This document shows, piece by piece, positions 12,241 to 23,618 of a DNA stretch of 64,000 nucleotides. The stretch spans positions 10,228,278 through 10,292,277 of the forward strand of contig NC_134030.1 in the NCBI RefSeq assembly GCF_964204645.1. The letters run 5' to 3'. How positions within the stretch are numbered: the stretch's first letter is position 1; each line of letters opens with the position of its first letter. This DNA comes from Tubulanus polymorphus. Lineage: Eukaryota > Nemertea > Palaeonemertea > Tubulaniformes > Tubulanidae. The notes beneath the pieces are model-generated. The model made no database searches. It was not told the DNA's origin and worked only from the letters and a program-made list of their open reading frames with translations. The position numbers and the translations under genes were made by a program.

Positions 12241-12540
12241 GCCACAATCGCGCGAGCGTTTTTGAACAGTCAGTGCCAAATTAGGCCCGGAACAACACTG
12301 TTCACACGGGTGCTATATGGACCCGTGCCTGTTTGGCCGGAGCCAATTTGGCCCGACCAAAAACGTCGGTCCAGGCCCGAGCCAAATTCTAGCACAGGAC
12401 AAATTATTGCATTTGAATTGCATCTGGTTCCGGAAATGACTCGCTTCGCTTTGCTTGTACATTTTTTAGTATCGAGTGAGCGCGCTCTCTAATTCTCTAA
12501 TTAGACAAGGGCCAAATTTGGCTCGGGCCTGATGTTACCA
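12241..12540 (+). mobile_element. MITE-like repeat, copy 1
   Basis: Shares with 49201-49492 the start ATCGC(G/A)CGAGCGTTTTTG, the internal GTTCACACGGG, CGACCAAAAACGTC and TTAGTATCGAGTGAG, and a GGCC-rich end. It is more diverged and its right terminus is poorly preserved. Non-autonomous, no ORF. Confidence 0.65.
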
Positions 12541-13289
12541 AATATAAAACTTAATATATAAGTTACAGGTAGGCCTATTGATAGTTGACTAGGGTTAATA
12601 AAATAATGATATAAATATTGGTAACGTCTGGGGAAACAAATAAAAATAATTATTTAATTTGAAGAGTTGGTTCTAACGAAGAAAAAAAAATAGTTTAGTC
12701 CAAGGGAATAATTCAGAAAATATGATTCAGAAACTTGGTATGTAGTGTTGGTGGTTAGAAATATATTTCTAGACGGAGAGTGGTTGATGGAGGTAGCAGA
12801 TTCTGTAGAAACCATACTAAATTTGGTAGTGAGAGATCACGTGGTTGAAACTTGGTAGAGGGAGAGAGTAGTTAAGTTGGAAAACCAGTAGAGAGGGAAA
12901 GAGTTCGAATTTTGGCAGCCACCAGTACAGTTGTTAGTAGATCCCATGAGATTGCCTAGTTGTTAGATTATTTTTTGGAGAAGTTCATCTTAAGAGGCGA
13001 TCTATCACTATATATAATGATTCATTATCATCACCCACCTCTACGTATTCGACGACCGATGCTTTTCGTTATGGACAGAGCCGGTTATTTCCACTTTCCA
13101 CAATCTCAACGAATGACATAATGAGCTCTAGGTCGATTGACTATGATTAACAATCGGATATTTTTCTCGTTTCATTGAAAATTTTTGTTCGTGCTTTTCT
13201 ACATATCTCCTAAGCACCAGTGTGCCATGTTATTTTCGACTATATCACAAGTGAACTAGAAGTAGCACATTATTCAAAATCGTATTAAA
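12541..13289. other. Gene-free stretch
   Basis: AG-rich, AT-rich DNA with no convincing ORF or RNA gene. Confidence 0.4.
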
Positions 13290-13433
13290 GTTAGACATAA
13301 ATCTTAGTCTATTGTGTATTGGCCTACTTATATTTATAGTTTTGAAGAAGAACACGCTGTTGTCATCAGTGAGTCGAGAGTCGTGGTGAAGGTCGATGAA
13401 TTCAAAGTCATCAATTAATATTCCATGAACGCC

Positions 13434-13436
<3 letters not shown>
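13290..13436 (+). repeat. Dispersed repeat, copy 2
   Basis: Second copy of the repeat at 4440-4590. It ends in the same ATTCCATGAACGC and runs directly into a TA microsatellite. Confidence 0.6.

Positions 13437-13531
<95 letters not shown>
13434..13531. repeat. (TA)n microsatellite
   Basis: Nearly pure TA repeat with a few TTTATA interruptions. It abuts the end of the dispersed repeat. Confidence 0.95.
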
Positions 13532-13532
<1 letters not shown>

Positions 13533-13864
13533 AAACCCAAATCTTCATAAATTCTCGCAGCTATTTAGTTCAAAAGACATGACTGTGTTGCGTAATTTAT
13601 CTATTTTTCTGAAGAAACTAAACGAGCTTTATCAACTCTAAGTAGTAAACCCCGAATTTTAACCGGAACCCTAAAACTGTAATTTGTATATATGTATGTA
13701 TGCATGTGACAATAATGTATTTTCTTTTCTGTGCTCGAAATTGGTAAAAAAAAATGGAGCACTAAAGATAATAAAGATAAAGATGTATAGCGTGGAATAG
13801 AATAGTTCCCCGCTCAAAGTTACTTTAATGAAAAGGAGTAATTCGGCTACGCAACCGATTTTGC

Positions 13865-13960
13865 TCGTCGACAATATCTACAATCCTGGTTGTCGAACGA
13901 TTGTATTCGTCGACAATGTCTACAATCCTGATTGTCGACCGATTGTCGACTCGTAATATA
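13865..13960 (+). repeat. Two-unit tandem repeat (about 52 bp)
   Basis: Two copies of a unit containing CGTCGACAAT(A/G)TCTACAATCC followed by TTGTCGA, and a partial third. No protein. Confidence 0.7.
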
Positions 13961-14477
13961 TTTTCGCCATATAGTTTCGTCCGTCATTTGTATTCATAAA
14001 TAGCTTTTCATCGATCAACTACAACTCTTGCTTAAATCGGTATTTTTTGGCAAGTCATTTTAGACTGAAGAAGGGTCGTAACCACCCGAGATATTTCTAA
14101 TTTTCAAAAATAAACTTTTTATATCCATTCATTTATTGTGGGATTTTTACTCAACTCTTATTTATTTTGGTTCGAACTAAGCTCGTCGTTTTCCATTTCT
14201 CGGGGATATCAGAAATGTTTCTAGCACAATATACTATAATCAATCCGATTCCACGCAGATGACGCCTTCTGCCTAAAAACAGCTGTAAACACGGCGACCA
14301 TAGCTGCATAATTAACCTGCTTTTCCCCGAAAAAGTCTTTTCGTATTTTCAAAATTCGCCACTATTATTTGCGACGTTGTTTTTTGTCCTCAAGAATAGT
14401 ACTGATAAAATCGAACGTTTTGACGACGCCGGCGCCCTCTTGCAATCTTTTCCGTATGTATTTTCCGATTAACGAGA

Positions 14478-14556
14478 CTATAACCTAACAGTCATCTTCG
14501 AGAAGATGTCTAAGACGATCATTCCTGAAGATGATATTAGGTTATAGTCGAAACAT
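14478..14556. repeat. Small foldback repeat
   Basis: Left arm GACTATAACCTAACAGTCAT(CTTC), right arm GAAGATGATATTAGGTTATAGTC. Arms of about 23 bases with one indel around a 30-base loop. Confidence 0.7.
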
Positions 14557-14559
14557 TGA

Positions 14560-15530
14560 ATCAATAAGTTATTAGCTATACGGCAAATTTTCGGGCTTCA
14601 TCCTTCCCGTTGGGATTCTCTCTTCATAAATGTAAGTGGATGTAGATATATAGTGAGGCAAGCATTTTCTTTCTTTTTTCGTTCTGGAAACCAGACACCC
14701 TCTCGACCGTCAAATACAAGTTATTTTTATTTCAACACACGCACTGAATCCCCCTCCCCCCCCCCCCCATTAAAACAGGGGAGTCGTTTTATCAATCATG
14801 ATTACATCGTTCAAAACTGATAAAAATATTTATGAAGAATGAGGATAGCACTGTATACATGATATTTACCGAGACTTCGAAACATTGTCTCAATAACATT
14901 GATGATTGAATAAATTCTAGATTTTAGATACCTTTAAATCTGTATACAGTGGGTTTTTATCATATTATCACGTGATACCTCTCGTTAAAACGATACCCGC
15001 TAATCATTATCAGAAGTTTCTTATCGGGTGGATTGTTGCGGATTTTCGAGGGCAATTCTTGGTCGGTTTCCAGACTAGGGCAATTTTGAAACGAAAATAT
15101 CTGGCTAGTTTTTGGAAAACAAGAACGTACATATTGATTCGAAAACATTTCTATAAAACGAATCGAACTTGAAATTAATGATTATTTATATGAATTTTTA
15201 CAGCGAATATTCATACAGAAATATTCACGAATTTCCCGTCCCTGCAAAAGATATATGTAGAAATTTATCACCTTATTACATAAAAGAACTGGGTGAAAAT
15301 GCCAAATAGAAATTCCCTCTGTTCCGGTGAGACTGGTAAATATGTAGTAATAGTAATTGGAAGTGTGAATTATGAAAATGCGAGTGAAACTGTTACAAGC
15401 ATTATTATAATATGTTGTACGTTTTGATTTTCTAGTTTTCTGTTCAGACGAAACCATTTTCGAGCCCCTGAACAACTGATTTACTATTAACAGAATTTGA
15501 TGTAATAATCAAAGATAAAGGTATAATGTT
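14560..15530. other. Gene-free stretch left of the GPCR relic
   Basis: Contains a poly-C run (about 14751-14768). Short ORFs on both strands at 14960-15475 show no family signature. Confidence 0.4.
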
Positions 15531-15533
15531 TAT

Positions 15534-16110
15534 TTAGATTACGATTATCGTAAAATATGTTATTTGATCGATTAATTCGTGGTAACATTTCAAAAACCTG
15601 TCGGTAAAGTGTATCCGCAAAGTGGGTACAAGATTAAGAACCAGTACCCTCACCGCAGTTATTATCATCATGGCGAATCTAGCGAATCTCGGTTTACATA
15701 TCAAACGAGATGTGAACGGGAAGAGGACAACTGCCGCACGTTCTAGAGATATCGCTACTAATAACCACGAACTATTGCAGGCTGCAAGCGTCATTACGAA
15801 TTCATATATTTGACAACTGATCAGTAAATTCATTATGAATATAGGACCGTCTTTAATGTGCAAGAGAACAAACTGCAAAACAGGCATCAGTGTGTAACTG
15901 ATGCAGCACGTGAAATCGCTGAGAGAGAGAGAGACATAACGACGAGTTAGTTAGCGTAAGACAGACTGCGGAATCTGCGGGGGACTTATCACTATCAGGA
16001 AAGCAGCTGGATTTCCGAACGCTCCGAACAGGAACACGATAGGCAGAATGACCAGTGACACAGTGCGGTAGCTTCCAGACTAGTTCACCACGGACATAAG
16101 AACCATGTAA
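15534..16110 (-). pseudogene. Rhodopsin-class GPCR fragment, frameshifted
   Basis: Remnant of a seven-helix receptor, probably peptide-type. Upstream on the minus strand (about 16090-15965) one frame gives a TM1-like helix, VILPIVFLFGAFGNPAAFLI, with the family GN pair, then a stop. A different frame from about 15925 gives a Cys that fits the start of TM3, SSWLLVAISLERAAVVLFPF (a TM3 end with ER in place of DRY), a basic loop and a TM4-like helix, then a stop at 15534. A run of TC dinucleotides at the frame switch is a plausible cause of the break. TM5-7 are absent. Judged a pseudogene, although an unrecognised split gene cannot be fully excluded. Confidence 0.6.
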
Positions 16111-16159
16111 CTGCAATAAGTTCGACCAATCTGCATAAATCTGAGTAAAATTCATCATT

Positions 16160-17840
16160 TACGATTTGAAGACGGCGCACGACCTGAACTGTATATCAAT
16201 AGAGTCACGCAAATTACAATCGATATACGCAATGATTTCTAATTTATTGAAGCAATTCATTGTTCGCATCAAATCGAACAAGAAAATTAATTTTAGAAAA
16301 TTATTTGACGCCTGATGTAGAATTTCTGGGCTAAGCTAATGTGGAATTGCAAATTTGAAATCGAAGTTTTAAGAAATTTGGGGAATGATGAGATTTGGCG
16401 ATTGGGTAGATGATACAGGTCTTCGACTCTAGTAGTGGTTTAAATTTTTTTTATTGAAAATTCTCGATAATTGATCGCGAACTTGCGACCGACTTCATTT
16501 ACTTAGGCCTCTAAGCTGGTCTGCAACTTCATTGCCTCCATGGTTGAAGAAAGAGCTCTTCTGATGTCTGCTTCATCATGACTTCGAGCATATCGTGTGG
16601 CCTAGCCAGCCGGCCCGGTCCCCGGGCCCGGGCCACGGGTTTGGCTGTCACTCGATATCCTAGAGTCTTGAGTCTGGGTGGGTTGAAGTAGACATTGTCA
16701 TTTAAAATAACATGCTTATGTTGTTCTGTATGAATTACCCGTGTGTCATGTATGTTGTATTAATTTATTTTAAAATTTGTATTTATTGAATTTGGGAATT
16801 TTATCCCGGAATTTCAATGTAATAAGGATCAATAAAGAATTGAATTAAATTGTCACCTAATATACATGCCATCAGAGGACGCGGAGCCGTGTATGACAGC
16901 TATGCTATTATAAATTGCTAATCTCACGAAACCTGCATACTCCTAATATCAAACATATTTTCTAAAACGTTTGAATATTGAAATTATATGTTTACACATT
17001 TCCATATTGACCACTTGTAGCCGCTGATGAAATTCACGCCGGCCCTACACACATCGTAGATAGCTTCGTCATTCTACCGGCATACCCACTTCAGGGTCTG
17101 ACTTTTATATCAGACTTCCAAATCGTGTATACATCCGCCATTTAACCGAATAGTCCGATTTACTTATCATTTCTATTTATGCCTGCCGCTTCTGATATAA
17201 TCATACATCCTTTACTATTACAATACGTCTTCTAATGATATTCAATGCAATATAACATTTCGACGTTCAAATATAGGTCATTATATAATCACAGGAAGCC
17301 ATTCTACATCTATGTCAATAATATTTTGCCAGATAGCTTGTTTGTGTACACATAGACCTGTGACGTTTTGCACATCGATTTACGGCTGTCGTTTGTAAAA
17401 TGACGCTGAATGGTTAACATTGTTTAGGTTTCATAATGGTAACGTTTTATAAGGCGTCAAAAAATCAATACTCAGAAATCTAACACAATATACTCAGATT
17501 TTGTGAAAGTTTATCACCGTGTAAAATGTGAATGTAACTAGATTAAATATCAAAAGTCTTTGTACAACAATGCATTGTAAATCGTGAAATATCTTACTGT
17601 AAAAAATCTGAACGGGTTCGGATATGTCTATCAGTTCAATACAAGGAAAAATCAGGAACAGAAACAGTTGTACTGTTGGTGGCCAGGTTTAATAAATGCT
17701 AGAGCAGGGGGAATAAACGTACTTTATTGTTCTTAATAGAAGAATTGTTTAACTTAAATATTTGTTCAACGTTTCTTCTACGATTTGAGGACAAATACAA
17801 TCGATTTAGAATCACTCATTAGTTAAGAAATTATTATCTT
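16160..17840. other. Gene-free stretch
   Basis: No supported ORF. A GC-rich patch lies near 16610-16640. A LINE-like 3' tail with GGATCAATAAAGAATTGAAT ends near 16850. Confidence 0.4.
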
Positions 17841-17984
17841 CCTAATTTCTGAATTGATATTCAAATCTATCACCAGGCATAGAATTGATTGTTTTATTGA
17901 TGGATTGGTTGGTTGCAGAAACTCTTGAAAGTGTGTTAGAATAAATGTTGATACCGAAATGACCGACGCCACGACAACGGGCAG

Positions 17985-18426
17985 GCCAGAGAGTTGAAAA
18001 CTGGGCGCCGTAAAGAAAAAAACAGATCCGATAACAATTCAAATTCATCCTAAAATACAACATACTTTGAAGGCACATTGGTCCACCTAATCGTTCTAAA
18101 TAATTCAAGGCGTACGCTACTTATTACTGCTGCGTTAACCTGGCCAGGGGGGGGGGGGGCAGGATAGATAATCCCTCATAAGTAACCCATCGGAAACCTA
18201 ATCACAATCGTTGAAAATTACATCCGCATCCAAGAAATGAAAATATCGTATAAAAGTATACGCCGAAACCAGGCGAATAATAAAGTAGGAAGCGAAGGGA
18301 GAATAATAAAGTAACCCCCAAGCAGCTGACCGAAGCCACGAAGACGGATATTAAGAGGCCTGCAGCAAGCGAGTTGCAGATAGGACGCAATAAAAAAAAG
18401 GCAAGCCCACTTTTGTCAAACATCAC
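17985..18426 (-). pseudogene. Second GPCR relic (TM2/ECL1 and TM7-like pieces)
   Basis: Two short minus-strand frames look like pieces of a peptide-type GPCR. At 18426-18202, LLFSLRFLLYYSPGFGVYFY resembles TM2 and the first extracellular loop, followed by a possible TM3 Cys. At about 18060-18000, LNCYRICFFLYGAQF resembles TM7 (N..CINFFLYG). The intervening helices are missing. Order and strand fit a gene with a large internal deletion. Similarity is short, so the call is tentative; the relic at 15.5-16.1 kb would be its neighbour copy. Confidence 0.4.
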
Positions 18427-18589
18427 GCTTCAACTGTACCAATAGTGTTTTAAAGGTAAAAGGTTGAATTTATAGTGTCTATGTCTATATACGTATGTTT
18501 ATGTAAATTTCTAGTATGTATATTTACAAATGTCTTGAATTGTAATTTTGTAATTTCTTTCTGTGTTTTAAGCAAATGTCTAGTGGCTA

Positions 18590-18665
18590 AATGACTAGTT
18601 GGCTGGTTGACTGGGCGACTGGGTAGGTGGACGACTGGATGACTGGGTGGCTGGTTGACGAGCTC
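18590..18665 (+). repeat. TGACTGG minisatellite, block 1
   Basis: Imperfect short units of the type (G)ACTGG(G/T)TG. Same repeat as 19140-19430. Confidence 0.8.
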
Positions 18666-19139
18666 AGACCACTATTCCAAAATCTTCTATATCCTATAGT
18701 AAAAACAAGAAATTCGAGAGTTTAGTTCATATGTAAGCGCGTAAATTCAGGGGAAATCCTGCTTATGGCTCATAGGCCAGCATCTTAGCTACGCATTGAA
18801 GTGGTTTTCGCCCCACATACCCAACCTAACTTTTGAAATAATCAAACCTTTAGAAAGGAGGGGTATCCCAGTACAGGTATGCCAGTACATCCGAGCCAAA
18901 TATCTAAGGGAATCCCCCACCGTGTTTGGTACCCTTACTCCAAGCAAAAAAAGTCCAGGGAATCCCTTATTTCATCATCAAGCTGTCTCTCAGGATCAAT
19001 GGATTTCATACATATAACCGAAATTCGTTACCTATCCCATTTGCAGAAATTATGGCAACATTTATAGGGGACCTCTTCTTCACTCTAGGTACTATTTTTG
19101 GGGTCCGGCCCTACGCATCTTCGAGCTACTAACCTAATT

Positions 19140-19430
19140 GTGGTCTGATGCCTGACTAGGTGACTGGGTGGGTGAACGACTGGGTAACTGGATGACTTGG
19201 TAACTGGATGACTGGCCGATTGAACGACTGCTCGATTGAATGACTGGTCGACTGGATGACTTAGTGACTAGTTGACTGGTTGACCGGATGACCTAAAATT
19301 AGTAACTAGTTAACTGTTTGACAGGATGATTGGATGGATGACTGAGCGACTGGATGTGTTAGTGACTGAATGACCGGACGACTAGATGACTGGATGACTC
19401 GACGACTGTATGATTAGACATGACTAGTTC
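19140..19430 (+). repeat. TGACTGG minisatellite, block 2
   Basis: About 290 bases of degenerate 8-12 bp units (GACTGGATGACT, GACTGGTTGACT and similar). Continues the family at 18590-18665 after a 470-base interruption. Confidence 0.85.
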
Positions 19431-19439
19431 AATAGGTGA

Positions 19440-19960
19440 AGTAGTAATGGTGGTTACCGTGGAGATGGTGGAGAGGATAATGATGGTGATGGGGATGGTG
19501 GTGGAGATAATCTTGATGGTGATGATGAGAGTCTTGAAGATGGTGATGGTGGCGACGGTGCAGATGGGGATTGTAGCCATGATGGAGACATGGCGGAGAT
19601 TGTGATGCAGGAGAATGTAACGGTGATGATGATGATCAATGGTGGTGATTGTGATGCTGGTAATGATGTGCTAAAGAATTTGATGATGGAGAAGCTTGTA
19701 GTGGAGATGATGATGGTGATGATGATTGTGGTGATAGTAATGGTGGGGAAGGTTGTGGTGGAGATGGTGGTGGTGATGGTGGTGATAGTGATGCTGGAGA
19801 AAGTGATGGCAGTGATGATGATGATGGTGGTGATAGTGATGCTGGGGAAGATTATGGTGGAGATGGTGGTGATAGTGATGCTGAAGAAGGTGTTGATGAT
19901 GATGGTGGAGATGTCGGAGATGGTGATGATGATGGTGATAGTGGTGATTGTAATGCTGAT
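19440..19960 (+). repeat. Degenerate GAT/GGT repeat tract
   Basis: About 520 bases of imperfect GATGGTGATGATGGTGGTGA with repeated GATAGTGATGCTG blocks. It yields long false ORFs on both strands (Met/Val-rich and Ile/Thr-rich). Confidence 0.9.
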
Positions 19961-20280
19961 GTTCACCAAGTCGACCAGTTCACCATGTCGCCTGTGTACA
20001 GCCGGTGAGTCTTATCGCGTCAAAATGAAGAAACAAATCGCTACCAACGTATGGAATATGTTTCCAGATCCTTCCACTACTACTCCGTATTATAAAAGGC
20101 CCTGACTTCATTCCCAAAGTACACAATCAACAGGTTACAGACGCTCAAATGCTTTTCTACACGGGTAAGACCAGGGGAATACTAGAGCGATGTGCACTAC
20201 GTCATCGATATATCAATGCTAGACTAGTTGCCGGTCAATTCAATAAACCATTTTGCAGTTGTTAGCCGCCATTTTGTTAG

Positions 20281-20597
20281 TGTACTTTTGTCCTGTATTG
20301 TTGGGCCATTTTTTTCTCTTTTTTAAAAACTATCCGTGATGCGTATCATATTTCATCTGTCCCTGGATGGATTTTGACGGTTTCAGCAACATTCAAACCG
20401 TGTGAATCTCTAGTTTTGAGTTATGTAAAAATCATTTCTAATATTTGCATGGGAGCGATATATAAATCGGTGGTCAGTTTTTGCCGTGCGCATACAAATC
20501 CAGGATACTGAACTTTGAAGTTCGTTATTAAGTATTATTATCCATACGGATAAAAATAGAAAAAAAATGACCCAACAATACAGGACAAAAGTACTGT
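20281..20597. repeat. Inverted repeat with about 35-60 bp arms
   Basis: Left arm from 20281: GTACTTTTGTCCTGTATTGT then TGGGCCATTTTTTT. The right arm ending near 20597 is its inverse with one difference, and weaker pairing extends inward (ACTATCCGT with ACGGATA). Lies just inside the left terminal repeat of the element above. Confidence 0.75.
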
Positions 20598-21499
20598 AGC
20601 GGTTGTAGTGTAAACATATAAAAATAGTAATTCAGGTAGTGACTGCTGTTGTCCATAGGTAGCGTAGTCGTAGTCACTCTGCTGTGCCGGGGCGCTCGCT
20701 ACACGGGTCCGCCTGGGTCGACCGCACTCGGGTAGTGAATACGGCAAGGAGACTCTTGTCTTCCCCAGGAAAGTAAATGATATAAAATATGTAGAATCGG
20801 TTCCTCTATTAAAAAATGTCGCTAAAAAGGGCGCTTAAGCAGTACGCTCTCCTCCAAACAGTCGCCTCCCTACTCCACGTAGCCTTAATCTGTGTGGCCA
20901 ATACAGACCCCCCAACCCGCTCTCCTCAGAGTAATCCGCTTTAGGGGCTTTCCTCGGACGAAACTCGCAGTGTTGATTACTCGGCGGATATGGCTACCCC
21001 CATTCCAAGTGCCCTCTCGCACATAGCTGTCCCCCGTCATCTCAGGAGCTAATTGCGACTCATGCCAGATCTGTCAAACTAGTCGTATGCATAAGTGTTG
21101 TCCGTAGCGACGGTCAATAGGGGAACGATCCTCACGTAGAACTAAATGGGTTCGATGCAGCAGGAAAACAAACAGAAATCCTCGTCCTTCCCTCCAGTGC
21201 CGGCGAATCAAATAAACGCAAGATTCGAAGTTTGATTGGAATGTAGTACGAATTATTAAATATATATATTTTCTTATAATACAAAGTTCATCGTTCTTGA
21301 TGCCAAGGGGACATCATGTCCACACGCAAAACACCTTGATTATTTACATTTCGATATATAAAAAGAATGTGCCCTTCATGGCTTGCAAAACCTTGGTACA
21401 GTCAATGTACGGTAGCATACAAAGGAGACGACCGAACGTCAAATAGAAGCGGTGGCGCGGCGGACTCCGGTGTGTATCTAATATAACTTAGGTCTCAGT

Positions 21500-21890
21500 A
21501 AACGAGCGTCGAAGCTAATCAACGATTAAGATGTTAACGACGGAGCGTCAAGTAGTTAACGACGAGCGTTGTCGTTAATCAACGATAAGAATTATACGAC
21601 GGAGCGTCAAATAGTTAACGACGAGCGTTGTCGTTAATCAACGATAAGAATTATACGACGGAGCGTCAAATAGTTAACGACGAGCGTTGTCTTCAATCAA
21701 CGATAAGAATTATACGACGGAGCGTCAAATAGTTAACGACGAGCGTGGTCGTTAATCAACGATAAGAATTATACGACGGAGCGTCAAATAGTTAACGACG
21801 AGCGTTGTCTTCAATCAACGATAAGAATTATACGACGGAGCGTCAAATAGTTAACGACGAGCGTTGTCGTTAATCAACGACTGCGTGCCA
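21500..21890. repeat. 59-bp tandem satellite, six units
   Basis: Units start at CGGAGCGTCAA (21541, 21600, 21659, 21718, 21777, 21836), spacing exactly 59, with a degenerate leading part from 21500. Each unit has TTAACGAC and, after a 7-base loop, either GTCGTTAA (a perfect 8-bp stem) or the variant GTCTTCAA (units 3 and 5). Not a CRISPR: units are contiguous with no unique spacers. Confidence 0.95.
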
Positions 21891-23047
21891 AATTCAAAAT
21901 GTCGGTGACGCGAACTCAAAGAGTCGAAATTCAGAGGCGACGTCAAGAAGATGAAACGACCGCGCGTTCGTTCGAAAAAGGAGTTACTGAATACAGGTGA
22001 TTTTCATGGTCAGCAGAAACGACATCTCGGAGTAAAATTACGGAAATAGCACAGAAGATATAGGCCTACCATACTATTATTATTACTATTACTAATTACA
22101 GCGACGAGAACGTTAAGTCGGCATCGTCAGAGGATTGAATTTAAACAGACGATGAACTGACGGAGAATTTACAATATTTACAGGATTGTAAGTGACGAGT
22201 TTATCGGCAGCCCATGGCCGACGACTACACGACCCCCGGGTGCGTCGGCACTCGGGACTCACTGAGGGCGGGATGTCAAAAACCACTGCAGCGATCCCGG
22301 GGTCAGACGACCCGGAGGCCCGTGTCTTAATTAGAGAGTAAAATTGTCTTCTTACATGATCTGTACGATTTACAGCGTCCGATTCGTAAAACGGTGAAGA
22401 GGCAACAAGAAGAGTTTCTAATGTGGCTCTGCCAGAGCCAAGTTGCCAATGAGCGCGATTGCGCCAAATTTATAGTTTTCATGCGGTCAACGCACGCGGT
22501 GATTGGTCAAGCGTGACGAGCAGTGATACGATCCGCGGACAAAGTAGAGCACGCGAAATCATTCGACCGTGACGAATGATAAAACCCTAAATAAAGACTT
22601 CATACGCGAGAAATAGAATTAAGTTCTATAATATTTTAAGATTAACGCGAAAAATGACGACTATCACACTAAAATCGCTAATGTCACCGCGATGTGGCGT
22701 GGCCAACACCGCGGGGGCCTGCCCAGGTCGTGAAATTGGAATCTGACAGGACTGCCAAAAATCTGTCAGATTGAAATTGAGCCGAAAAGATCCCGAAACA
22801 TCGCCGCAGAACACCCAGCCCCGTCCCGGAATACGTACATCTAAAAAGAAACAATGAGAAAAGAACGGCTTAAGGCCATTCCGAAATACATAATATAATT
22901 TCACCAAAGACCGACATTTTGTGGTCAAACCCATCCCAGATATTGACAATTTTCGCCACAAAACCCTAACAAAATGGTGGCTTGCAACTGTAAAATGGTT
23001 TATTGTCTTTCTTAGTTATCTATAGCGAAATCGTCATGAAAACCTAC

Positions 23048-23618
23048 CAACAACCACAACATCAAGGTATCTAGTATTCACCGGAGCACTCATCGCGAAA
23101 CAAAAATACTGTCCCGCGTCGGCAGCGACCAAACCTTAGCGGAACAACAAGAAATTATGAATTGAGCTATTTAAATAAACCTCACCATAAAACAAGTAAG
23201 AAAAAAGATAGAAATAGCGATTATAAGTTAATATAAGTACCATCTATTGTTAGGGCTGAACCATTAAAAGCGAATCTCGTAACACCAGAGAGCTCGGCAA
23301 CTAACGAACCTGATTTTACAATCCACAGTTTCGTATCACCGTTAGTCAACTTCTTCCAACCGAGGTTGCTGGGGCTAATAGTCTAATGTGAGTGAGGAGA
23401 AATGATATCATATTGTATTGATATTGATATTGTATTGAATTGACATTCATGTTGTATTGTCTTTTTGCTCTAAGCAAATGTACTTTTGTGAGCAATAAAA
23501 CATTCTATTCTATTCTATATCAAAATGCAGTTCACAAATGAATCTAGGTATTTAGTTTAAGCTTACCTTGTAGGAAAAGTCAGCCAAAAACTACCAGAAT
23601 GTTAATAGTTTGTTCCAT
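23048..23618 (-). pseudogene. Ig-domain surface-protein pseudogene (copy A)
   Basis: Paralogue of the intact gene at 26509-28433. Retained exons: signal-peptide exon 23618-23567 (52 nt), Ig exon 23382-23241 (142 nt) and Ig exon 23134-23048 (87 nt), each the same length as in the intact gene. The Ig features GWKKL and DAGQYFC are present. Broken because codon 13 of the signal peptide is TGA where the paralogue has TGC, exon 2 with the first Ig cysteine is deleted, and exons 5 and 6 are replaced by the element ending at 23005. A LINE tail sits between the first two remaining exons. Confidence 0.85.
23410..23521 (+). mobile_element. Short LINE 3'-end insertion with target duplication
   Basis: Absent at the matching place in the paralogous intron (about 27660-27675). 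The inserted block ends GAGCAATAAAACATTCTATT followed by CTATTCTAT, a typical non-LTR tail, and is flanked on both sides by ATATCA, present once in the paralogue. A 5'-truncated retroposition of about 110 bases. Confidence 0.75.

Larger units (their letters stand above)
20241..23005. mobile_element. Candidate 2.77-kb DNA element with 40-bp terminal inverted repeats
   Basis: The sequence at 20241-20280 (starting CAATAAACCATTTTGCAGTT, ending CCATTTTGTTAG) recurs inverted at 22966-23005 with about five mismatches. The two copies face each other and enclose 2765 bases richer in GC than the flanks, including an internal foldback (20281-20597) and a 59-bp satellite (21500-21890). No transposase ORF is visible, so it would be non-autonomous. 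The right end lies in what would be the intron after exon 4 of the Ig pseudogene, exactly where resemblance to the intact paralogue stops. No clear target-site duplication was found, so element status is an inference. A TATA-like CTATAAATTTGG on the minus strand near 22470 leaves open that part of it is an LTR-type sequence. Confidence 0.5.

Noticed and set aside
19359-20105. 171-residue ORFs on both strands
   Set aside because: Produced by the GAT/GGT repeat tract; the composition is entirely repetitive and no domain is present.
20538-20747. 69-residue minus-strand ORF with Gln/Tyr-rich start and hydrophobic end
   Set aside because: Overlaps the inverted-repeat arm, has no splice context, and resembles no family.
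21500-21890. Possible CRISPR array
   Set aside because: Units are contiguous at 59 bases with no unique spacers, and the context is an animal genome.
22626-22961. 111-residue minus-strand ORF
   Set aside because: Lies inside the candidate inverted-repeat element; no recognisable domain or start context. Possibly a decayed element ORF, not supported.
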